In this document: piece after piece, positions 11,279 to 19,750 of the stretch | Layout of the letters: the number at the start of each line of letters is the position of its first letter | Numbering within the stretch: the stretch's first letter is position 1 | Assembly: GCF_023898315.1 (NCBI RefSeq) | Contig: NC_064617.1 | Location: 710,913,202 to 710,977,201, forward strand | Reading direction: 5' to 3' | Length of the DNA: 64,000 nt | From: Schistocerca nitens | Taxonomy: Eukaryota; Arthropoda; Insecta; Orthoptera; Acrididae | The notes under the pieces: generated by a model | What the model saw: only the letters and a program-made list of their open reading frames with translations | Told to the model about the DNA's origin: nothing | The model's database searches: none | Made by a program: the position numbers and the translations under genes

Positions 11279-11777
11279 ACACACGGGATGGATTTTACAA
11301 CTGCTTCTTTTCCAGTGATGACTCTGCATTTCATTTTGAATTACAAAACTAGTTTCCAGCAAAGTCCATTAACATAATTGCTTTTTCAAGGGTTAGATTT
11401 TCTTTCAATTTTTTCAATGATTTTGACTGACACTTAGTAGATATGAGTGTGGTTTAAATGCCTATAATTTTGTTACCAACAAGTGTATGTATTCACTAAC
11501 AGTTGCAGATTGCTTTACCAATTCTGCTGAATCTGTGTTTATCTACTACCTGAACTCAATTTCATCACCAGCATTTTTGTAAGCTAATTTCTGTTTTAAT
11601 AATTCTGACAGTTCGTCACCACTGGGACAGTTATCACAGTCATTAAGCATGCAGTCTTGGTTTTCAGAGTCACATACAAGAGATGTTATAAGTTCTTTGT
11701 ATGTTTCTGTAATGTGTTCCATATCCAAAGCAGTCTTACATTTTGGTGGTTCCCCCCCCCCCTCCCCCCCTCCCCCT

Positions 11778-11833
<56 letters not shown>

Positions 11834-13041
11834 AATGAGTGCCAGCAGGGGTAGCTAAAATACACCACTTGGGTCACTATATTCGGATTCTCCCATTTAA
11901 AGCAAGAGTACAGTTCTCTTTAAGTTGCAAAGAATGAGTCTTTTTTGCATATACAGCTTCTTCTGAATGCTAACTTTGTCTTTTAGTCCTGGTAACATTA
12001 GACTATATTCGTCATTTTGGTAGAAATCGGTGACAATCTTTACCAGTCCATCAGCAATAACTTTCCACCTTTTTGGTTTTGGAACTGATAAAATACCCAT
12101 TTCTGTTTTCAGTTTCTTGCTTGTCGAACCACATACTCACTAACATTGAATTCTGACATTTTTTTTTTACCAAGAGGGTGGAGCTAAAGTTAAAACTATC
12201 AGAATCTTCAATACTGCAGTCTAATGCCCGGCACATTTTTCTTTCCAAAACATGATTCACTTTTTCTAGCTTCTTTTTGCCTTGCTGTGAGTTGTGATGG
12301 GAGAGCATCCCAAATCATGTAAAGTTTTATTTGGATTCCCAATACTTTGACTATTTGTGCTGATTCACAATATGTTACCTCCAGGTCATATGCCTCACTT
12401 TCATTTCAATCACTTATGTCAGTTTTCTGTTCACAAATCTTAAGCCATGTTGTGCACAGTTTTTGGCCTGATTTTTACATAGATTCTTACAGCACTTAAT
12501 GTTTTAGACATAGACAAACTTTTTTAACGGATTGTCTGTGTTTTTTGAAAGAGTCACAACAAATTCTTTGACTTTCATAAACTTTTAAGTAATAGTATCT
12601 GTGATGTCCACATACTGTGGCACTTTCTTGATCTTGTGGAAAGCTTATATTAGATTGCAGAAATATCAAATCTTGTTGGTCTACATTTTTTGTAACATTT
12701 TTACTAAGATATAGATTGTCAAGTGACGTGGTGCTTTTAGTAATGTTCCAACAGTGCATGAATTCACATTTTCCATTGCTATTAATTGACCACTAATTCA
12801 CTTAAACTGTACATTATACAAGTGGAATTATAGGGCCACACAACAAACAGGTTTGACCTATCTCACAGAATGACAAAGAGCAACTGAGGCCAGATAGACT
12901 AATTGTTGCATGCCAGTTATTCTCAACAGAGAATTTCAGCAATTGTTGCATTGTTTTCATGCCTATAAAGAATTCAAACAAGCTACTGCTGTCCAAGAAC
13001 ACTTTTTTTTTATCACTGTGAGCAGGTGATTGGCAGAACAC
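11279..13041 (-). pseudogene. N-terminal half of the transposon's conserved unnamed protein
   Basis: Read on the minus strand in pieces: a decayed N-terminus with cysteine/histidine motifs (ESATVCGHHRYYYLKVYESQ, then CCDSFKKHRQSVKKV). Next come VIADGLVKIVTDFYQNDEYS and MLPGLKDKVSIQKK followed by KRLILCNLK, then WHSFSVCVC and HQNVRLL around a microsatellite. CMLNDCDNCPSGDELSELL follows, then MDFAGN and SFVIQNEMQSHHWKRSS just before the LINE junction. The aspartate of MDF (about 11361-11369) is a candidate first catalytic acid. Many frameshifts and stops mark a dead gene. The family name and function are not known to me. Confidence 0.7.
11779..11831. repeat. (CA)n microsatellite in the transposon pseudogene
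   Basis: About 26 CA units, preceded by C-rich sequence. On the minus strand the GT tract falls exactly at the SVCVC codons of the conserved coding region. Confidence 0.95.
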
Positions 13042-13224
13042 GTAAATCTTTAATATATTATATTCTTTAAAAAGTTACTGAACTAGTCAAGTGAAAGGAA
13101 ATAGATTTACAAACTGAAAGTTAACGTGCCTGTCTAGAATGAGTTATACTTAAATATGCTAATTTGATACCCTTGCGTCTAAGGCGTTGGGACAGTGACT
13201 GGATGAACATACTTAATAAAATGA

Positions 13225-13752
13225 TCCTTTTCAATCACAGCAAAAATTATTTTTATTTCAGATGTGTGTGTCAATTGGCAGAAGACCCATTAAAATTTTT
13301 ATTTTATTAGAAAGCTTACAATCTAGGGGATTATTTAAGACCAAAACCAGGTTCCCAGCAGGTTGGAGAAATGTGATGTAAGCATTTTTTCAAATCCTCG
13401 CAGTTTTTGTAAAATCAAAAATTGACATACTTTAATATTTTTTAAAAATTTTCTTTGTAACTTTACTGCTTTACTAACTGGATATCTGTTAACTATGTCT
13501 TACTTCTGAAAAAATTCCAAATCAAAAGCTTCATAAACACCAGAGATAAGGGCACTTATGTAGGTAAGTGCCATTTTGCATTGACATTCTCGCAGAGCCC
13601 AGTTATCAGAATATCACTCAGACCAAAAAGATTTTGCAGAGGTTCCTACATTATAAGTATAAGTAAATGTGCAAAGTTTTGTGAAAATCTGAGATAGAGG
13701 TAGAGGTTTACAAATCATTGAATTATTGCGTGTTTTGACATAGAATGACCCT
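13225..13752. repeat. Right terminal inverted repeat of the large DNA transposon
   Basis: Inverted relative to 2451-2995, as described for the left arm. It ends near TTTTGACATAGAATGACC at about 13733-13750. Confidence 0.7.
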
Positions 13753-13939
13753 CTGTGCTGTAACATATGAGTATAACTGTACTGATACATAAGGATAATC
13801 TTCCAGATAGCAGCAAAAATTCGTGGCATTTCCCTAGGTGGTAATCTTCTGCTGTTGCTACTAAATTTTTAGAAACTTCCATGTTTCCAAATTTTAATTG
13901 CAGTTTTGGATGATGTGGAGCTGTTGGCAGTGGCAGCAC

Positions 13940-15055
13940 TGTCATTGTCAGCAGTCCAAAGACTGATCTGATGCTGTTCTCCTAGCCAGTCCATCCTGTG
14001 CAAGCCTATATATCTTTAACTACCATGACCTACATTTGGACCTACTTGAGTAAGCCTTGTTCCCAACAGTCAACAGTTAGTTTTTACCCTTTATCCCCAA
14101 TACCCCCCCCCCCCTCCCCCTCCCCTCAGTACCAGATTGCCCATTCCTTTATGCCACTGCAAGATGTGTTCTGTTAACTGACTGCTTTTAATCATTCCAT
14201 AATTTTCATTTCTCCCCAATTCAGACAGTGCTTTCTCATTAGATATCTACCTACCCACTTAATCTTAAGCATTTTTCTGTGGCACCACATTTCAGGATTA
14301 CCTATTCTTTTCTGAACTGTTTTATCATCAACATTCCACTTTCGTTCTAGGCTGTACTGCAGACAAATATCTTCAGAAAAGACTTGCTAACTTATAAATT
14401 TATGTTCAGTTCTAATGAATTTCTCTTCTGTAGAAATCTACAGAAGCTATATATGTTGGTTTGCCTTTTCCCAATTTATATTACAAGGTAAGTCGCAGGG
14501 TAAATACTGCCTCCTTCATTTCTACAAAGTCCAAATCTGAGGTCAGCTTCTACCAGTATTTCATTCTCCTGTCTTTAATCTTTGTTAGTGATTTGCTTTC
14601 ATGGTTTATTAAACTGATGGTTCAGTACATAATATTTGTGTCTGTCGGAATTTGTCTTCTTTGGATATTGAATTATTTCATTCCTCTTGAAGTCTAAGTG
14701 TATATTTTCAGTCTTGTCTATCTTGCATATCAGGTGGAGTAGTTCTCTCATGGCGATTTCTTCAAAGGATTCTCAGTGATTCTGGAGGAGTCTTGCTTAC
14801 ACCAGGTCCTTGTTTCAACTTAGATCTTTCGGCATTCTTTCAAATTCTTCTCACAGTATCATATCTTCCATCTCATCTTCATCTAGTTCCACGTCCCTTT
14901 CCATAGCATTTTGTTTAGATGTTTCTTTGCATAGCCCCTCTAATATTCCATCCACTTTCCAGCCTTCTCTGCGTAGTACTGGATTACTATCTATACTCTT
15001 GATATTCATAGGGCACTTCTCTTTTCTCCAAAAGTCTCTCTTAATTTTTCTGTGT
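13940..15055 (-). pseudogene. RTE-like LINE remnant: reverse transcriptase and C-terminal region
   Basis: On the minus strand, near 14700-14540, frames read LICKIDKTENIHLDFKRNEI followed by PKKTN, the fingers region of an insect LINE type with IPLPKK. Near 14330-14250 comes EMWCHRKMLKIKWVGR, the usual C-terminal EMWxWRRMLKI-W block. Near 14010-13960 lies RLAQDGLARRTASDQS. No frame is open for long, so the copy is old and partly deleted. The same family's endonuclease region appears at 16245-16612. Confidence 0.6.
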
Positions 15056-15060
15056 GTGAC

Positions 15061-16240
15061 ATCTACATCTATATCCTGCAAACCATCTTACTGTGTGTGG
15101 CAGAGGGTATTCCTAGTACCATTTTCTTTTCCCTCCTTCCCTGTTCCATTCACAAACAGCACATGTAAAGAATGATTGTTGGTAAACCTTAATATTAACT
15201 CTAATGTCTTGGATTGTCCGCCCCTGGTAGCTGAGTGGTCAGTGCGACAGAATGTCATGCCTAACTGCCCAGGTTCGATTCTCGGCTGGGTCAGGGATTT
15301 TCTCTGCTCAGGGCCTGGGTGTTGTTGGCATTTCCATTATTTTGAAGCCTTGGATTTTATTTTTGTGGTCTTTTGTGAGACATATGTGGGAGAAAGTAAT
15401 ACACTTCTCTTGTAGTGTCTGCCAGTATAGTTTGTGGAGCATCTCCTTAATGTTCTTGCACCGACTAAATGATCCCTGACACAAAACAGGCCACTCTTTG
15501 TTGAATCCTGTCTAAGTCGTCCAGTAATTCAGCCTGGTAAGGTTCCCAGACTGGTGAGTAATACTCCAGAACTGGGTGAACAATCATCTGCTTTTCCTAT
15601 TGTTGGTGTTATGTGGTCATTCCATTTTAATTCACTCTGGGTGGCTACTCATAGGTAATTTACAGTAGTTGCTATTTTTAGTGATGTCACCAATTCTTTA
15701 ATCATGTAATAATGTGTTTCTTTACCTATTTATGCACAGTGTTACATTTATTTACATTCCGGATCAATCTCCAGGGTCCAGTACCAGTTATTCGTTCTCT
15801 GTAGGTATTCGTGCAGTTCACTCAAGTCCTCTATTGTTGATATTGTTTTACAACCAATTGAATCATCACAGAACAACCTCTTTAAGTTTACCATACTTTC
15901 ACCGAGATTGTGTATATTGTAAATGGCAATGGCATTTCCTTGGAATACTCCGGACCAATACACCTGTTGATTTTCTTCCATTATTAGTGACATGTTGATC
16001 TCTATCTGCAAGGAAGTCCTGAATCCAGTCACAAATCTGGTAATCTTGTTTTTTGTTCTCTGAATGACAGTACAGAACTATCAAACGTGTCCTGAAGTCA
16101 AGGAACGCAGCATTGACCGGTGCACAAATGTCGTTGGCACTCTGGATCTAATGGACATCTATCTTTACAATAGTCATGCAAACATACTCCTACAGATGTC
16201 TAAAAATGAGATTGATACTTCTGCAGCTATATCAGTGTGA
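15061..16240 (-). pseudogene. CR1-like LINE fragment, 3' end to RT core
   Basis: The lower edge (15061-15110) is the reverse complement of the characteristic 3' end also seen at 21825-21889, with bases such as TGGTTTGCAGGATATAG and GATGTAGA. Going up on the minus strand, LFCDDSIGCKTISTIEDLS lies near 15870-15810 (catalytic FADD changed to FCDD). ICDWIQDFLADRDQHVTNN and AAFLDFRTR lie near 16110-15980. The fragment splits the RTE-like LINE and itself contains a SINE at 15217-15345. Confidence 0.65.
15217..15345 (+). mobile_element. tRNA-derived SINE
   Basis: It begins CCGCCCCTGGTAGCTGAGTGG. A box A-like TGGTAGCTGAGTGGTCA lies at 15225-15241 and a box B-like GGTTCGATTCTC at 15272-15283. A tRNA-unrelated body follows (GGGATTTTCTCTGCTCAGG, CCTGGGTGTTGTTGGCAT). 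The two boxes form an RNA polymerase III internal promoter. The match to a common orthopteran SINE is from memory. The 3' end and target duplication are unclear. Confidence 0.75.
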
Positions 16241-16244
16241 TTTT

Positions 16245-16612
16245 TAGACAACTGTATTCTTTTTGCTGCTTCATTTCCTGCATATTTATATTCTCTCCTT
16301 TCATCAGTTAAATTTAATACCTTGTGTATTATTCAAGAACTTAAGCTGTGTTTTCTTTTTTAGGCATTTGATCATATGCTGCCTTCACTATTTCAACAAT
16401 TAACACTAAACATTTATCTTCTATTGGATTCATTTCCCCTGTCTGTCTACTGTTGCCTAATGCTCCCCTAAAAACTCTTTGACGGTCTTGAGTTCTTTCA
16501 ATTTCTCTAGGTAGTGCCATGTTAATTTTCTATGTTTTTACAGTTTCTTTGGTTTTAATATTCAGTTCATCACCAATAAATTGTGATCAGAGTCAGGCAG
16601 AACTGAAGATTC
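16245..16612 (-). pseudogene. RTE-like LINE remnant: end of endonuclease and linker
   Basis: Near 16600-16580 the minus strand encodes the DSDH block of the endonuclease. It is followed by the linker seen also at 28.0-28.5 kb, with shared phrases such as CTGCTGCCTTCACTA-like and GTTGCCTAATGCTC-like bases on the + strand. Probably the same insertion as 13940-15055, split by the CR1-like fragment. Confidence 0.5.
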
Positions 16613-17800
16613 AATACCACCTGTGAACTGTGACCTATGACATCATCAAGATAGCTGATACCCCTGTTTCAAACTTGTACATTATGGCTACAATGATGTT
16701 ACTTATTACACATGTGAACAGCTACAAAAAATGAAAAATATTTAATTGTAGAAATACTATGAAACTAATGGGATAACTGCATAAATTGGGTGGTTTTGTG
16801 TGGGGACAAACAAATATGACAGTACTAATAATGAAGACATACCAGAACAAATACAAAGACAAAAATCAAGCAGACAAAATCCTCACTGATCGACAAAACT
16901 AAAATTAAAAAACGTGAAAAAACTGGTATCAGAAATTTCACTTAACACACAGCCCATAGCCCAAACGAAATCCACAAAACCACACACACAGCTTGACAGT
17001 TCCAGTATCTAACACCTCACTCTTACCTACATAGCTACTAAAATGAAGTGTGCAGTACTACAAAATCATAACTTGCCCGTATAACCAATATCGAAAACTT
17101 AACGTTACCAATGTAGGCAAAGCACACGCCACTGTACCTACCGATCACAATCCAACATAATTATCAGCAACTAACAATGCAACTAATTTCTTTTCCAACT
17201 CTGTCTGTATTCACAGTTGTTGTAATCATTAATGTAGTGTACACTGGAAAAGAGAGAGTTTATTTATGAATGTCAATAGTTCGTTAATATGCTTTTTGTA
17301 GTGGGGTCAGAGTTTGTGTTACAGTGATTTGTTCATTACTCCAGTGTATGCTCTGTAACTCATCCTGATGAGCAGTAGTGAAGTTCTCACTGAAATCCCT
17401 CTGGAGAACATAGTTGCATCTGAAACATTTTCTGCTTCTGTCGTTAAAAAAAAAAAATGGTGGAGAACAAACTTTCATAATTTGTTCTCCAACAACTGGA
17501 ATCAACATCTATAGAATCTTCCAGTGCCACTTTAACTACTCTTCCTGTCTCATCATTATTCCATTAATACCACTGATGAGTTCATCAGAGCAAGGAGGCA
17601 ACGAGTTGACGAATTCTTCATACTACTTTACTTTAAATTTCCACATTTCAGGCGTAACCCCCTCCCCCTGAGAAACCTGCTTCAGCTGAGCATGCTTTAA
17701 AAATGATTACTGCATCCGATGTGATGAAATTTCTGTCATGGCTCGCACTAACGGCTTTTGAGACTCTTTAACTGAAGAAACCATCAAAAATAACACCCCT
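16613..17800. other. No gene recognised
   Basis: A+T-rich sequence with a short A run at 17446-17457. One chance-looking CTGATGA (17365-17371) followed by a short stem and GAAA (17392-17395) is discussed under findings. No coding frame has family resemblance. Confidence 0.35.
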
Positions 17801-17899
17801 ATTAGAGATGGCAACGTGCAGCTCAACATCATGTGAGATCCAGCCAACATGAAACTAAAGTGGGCATGTTGAACACAATCAACATAGGCCCCTTATATG

Positions 17900-18020
17900 G
17901 CAATGCAGTGAGCACCAGTGACATCACAATCGGCAGCTATTATATATAAGGGTGTTCCGGCAGCCCACTGTCACTCACATCACTTGACCATGGCCGTAGA
18001 GAACTTGGTCAGAAACTTGT
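17900..18020 (+). promoter_or_regulatory. Possible Penelope-type promoter with degraded hammerhead module
   Basis: TATATATAAG at 17941-17950 is followed about 30 bp later by CTGTCACTCAC, a weak initiator. Then comes TTGACCATGG with TTGGTCAGAAAC, a self-complementary stem ending in GAAAC as in hammerhead cores. The order TATA, start site, stem, GAAAC is the one seen clearly at 35043-35120. The CTGANGA half of the core is degraded, so the call is tentative. A SINE has inserted just after GAAAC. Confidence 0.35.
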
Positions 18021-18260
18021 CACCGAGTGAGGTGGCGCAGTGGTAGCACACTGGACTCGCATTCGGGAGGACGACGGTTCAATCCCGCGTCCGGCCATCC
18101 TGATTTAGGTTTTCCCTGATTCCCCTAAATCGCTCTAGGGAAATGCTGGGATGGTTCCTTTGAAAGGGCACGGCCGACTTCCTTCCCCATCCTTCCCTAA
18201 TCTGATGAGACCGATGACCTCGCTGTTTGGTTTCTTCCCCCAAACAACCCAACCAAACCC
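18021..18260 (+). mobile_element. tRNA-derived SINE with LINE-like tail and perfect target duplication
   Basis: It begins CACCGAGTGAGGTGGCGCAG. Box A GGTGGCGCAGTGGT lies at 18031-18044 and box B GGTTCAATCCCG at 18076-18087. The body includes GAAAGGGCACGGCCGACTTCC, and the tail runs GACCGATGACCTCGCTGTTTGG and ends in CAACCCAACCAAACCC. CAGAAACTTGT occurs at 18010-18020 and again at 18260-18270, a perfect 10-11-bp target duplication, so the insertion is fairly young. The tail resembles the 3' end of LINE copy A, suggesting LINE-driven mobilisation. Confidence 0.9.
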
Positions 18261-18445
18261 AGAAACTTGTTGACGTATCTCAGACTTTACAACTGTCTGA
18301 TTTTACTTGTAAAACTTTTAATACTCTTGTTTGTGATGAACAGTAGAAGATGGTTCCATGTAGGCTTTCACGGCCGGCGTCTTCATCAATAAACACTTCC
18401 GGGCTAAGTTGCCGTGGTCGATCTGTAAAACTTCTTCTTCCTAAC

Positions 18446-18477
18446 GTTTCGTTCTCAACTACGGAGAACATCTTCGG
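18446..18477 (-). ncRNA. Hammerhead-like core in left fold-back arm
   Basis: The minus strand reads CCGAAGA, a stem GTTCTC/GAGAAC around a 7-base loop, then GAAAC. The consensus is CUGANGA-stem II-GAAA; the U of CUGA is C here. Likely a decayed Penelope-type ribozyme; activity is doubtful. Confidence 0.45.
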
Positions 18478-18512
18478 AGGTGAGTCAACGACTGGCTGTC
18501 GTTGACTCACCT

Positions 18513-18544
18513 CCGAAGATGTTCTCCGTAGTTGAGAACGAAAC
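18513..18544 (+). ncRNA. Hammerhead-like core in right fold-back arm
   Basis: The mirror copy: CCGAAGA at 18513-18519, a 6-bp stem GTTCTC/GAGAAC, and GAAAC at 18540-18544. Same single core mismatch as its partner. Confidence 0.45.
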
Positions 18545-18619
18545 GTTAGGAAGAAGAAGTTTTACAGATCGACCACGGCAACTTAGCCCGGAAGTGTTTA
18601 TTGATGGAGTAGAAGATGG

Positions 18620-19134
18620 GTGATGCCATGCTGTCTTGAAGGTGTTACATGAATACCACTATAACAACCAGTTAAAATGAAATCCCAGCAAAACAAAAGT
18701 CTGCACACTCCATCCGAAAAACAGACAGGTCCTTACGAAACTTCGAGTGGCTTGGAGAGGAGCGCAACTGGAACAGAGTTTCCAGCCCAAATGTCCTGGG
18801 TCACTCTTGACCATACATTGAATTTCAAGCACTACTGTCTGAATGTAAAACAAAAAAATGTAACATTTAAATAATTCTTACACTTCTTTTGTAGGGGTCT
18901 GATGTGTTAATCCTCCTATTCATAGAAACTTATCACCACATCCTTTGCAATTTCACTCTGACCATTGACATGATTACTTTTTAGCTACCGCTTTTTTAAT
19001 CATCTCAAACATGAGAGAAAATTCAAGTGTTACAGCATTTCTGGCAACTGTGATATGCTGTAAAATATTTCCTCAAGGGAATTTTATCTATCATAACTAA
19101 TTCAAAGAGTAAAATAATTCGATTAAATATAAAA
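18620..19134. other. No gene recognised
   Basis: A+T-rich spacer between the fold-back element and the CR1-like LINE. Confidence 0.35.
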
Positions 19135-19152
19135 TTTTCCATCTAATTTGTT

Positions 19153-19750
19153 ATGGATGTAACAGTAAATGAGTTCCTTGGCGCGCAAATTATTCTCAGG
19201 ACTGAGACCTGGCTGAACCCTGAGATAGGAAGTTCTGAAATATTTAGTGAGGATTGGAATGTGGATCGGAAAGACAGATTAGACACCGTAGGAGGTGGTG
19301 TCTTCTTTGCAGTTGACAAAAATATTGTGTCTACTGAGGTCGAAGTAGAGTGTGATTATGAAGTTATCTGGACACATTTAACAGGGCTATGAGAAATAAA
19401 GTTAATTGTTGGGTGTTATTACCGGCCACCAGGTTCCACCATGACAGTTCTAGAATCATTCAAAGGGAGTCTACACTCTGTATCGCAGAAGTACCCGGAT
19501 CATGCTATATTAGTCGGAGGTGACTTCAACCTCCCTAGTATAGACCGGGATGTCTATGGATTCATTACAGGTGCTACAGACAAGCCGTCGTGTGACTTGC
19601 TTTCGAACACATTTTCCGAAAACTGTCTTGAGCAGCTAAATCGACAACCAGCGCGTAATGGAAAGATCTAAGATCTGGTAGCCACGAACAGACCAGACCT
19701 CATCGACGGTGTCAGTGCTGAGACAGAGATTAGTGATCATGGTATTGTCA
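19153..19750 (+). pseudogene. Endonuclease C-terminal part of the CR1-like LINE
   Basis: Contains TETWLNPEIGSSEIFSEDWN and GGGVFFAVDKNIVS, a stop at 19390, then AILVGGDFNLPSIDR near 19500-19545. DLVATNRPDLID and EISDHGIVIM follow, with the conserved SDH near 19731. The amino-terminal third of the endonuclease is absent. This domain would nick the target DNA. Confidence 0.8.

Larger units (their letters stand above)
2451..13752 (-). mobile_element. DNA transposon with ~0.5-kb inverted termini, interrupted by a LINE
   Basis: Two inverted arms (about 2451-2995 and 13225-13752) face each other and enclose one minus-strand pseudogene. The outermost bases match as inverted copies: the left begins GGCATCATTCCACATCAAA and the right ends in the complement of GGTCATTCTATGTCAAAA. 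Without the 6.68-kb LINE inserted at 4595-11278 the element would be about 4.6 kb. The gene belongs to a conserved family that I recall only as 'uncharacterized protein' models in arthropods and cnidarians. Its aspartate-containing motifs suggest a DDE-like transposase, but this is inference. A superfamily such as Sola is possible and is not established here. Confidence 0.65.
18354..18607. mobile_element. Fold-back element with 109-bp inverted arms
   Basis: 18384-18492 and 18498-18606 are inverted copies with no mismatch that I can find, separated by only 5 bases (TGGCT). A unique lead of about 30 bp (TTCCATGTAGGCTTTCACGG...) precedes the left arm. AGTAGAAGATGG flanks the whole at 18342-18353 and 18608-18619, a 12-bp direct repeat, so it arrived as a unit. 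Each arm carries a hammerhead-like core, linking it to Penelope-like elements. No protein is encoded. Confidence 0.8.

Noticed and set aside
11546-11877. Cysteine/valine-rich or histidine/threonine-rich proteins across the CA repeat
   Set aside because: These are translations of the microsatellite. Only the flanking residues have family resemblance and they belong to the transposon pseudogene.
14810-15175. A serine-rich + strand protein
   Set aside because: It is the antisense of an RTE-like LINE remnant and of a CR1-like 3' end.
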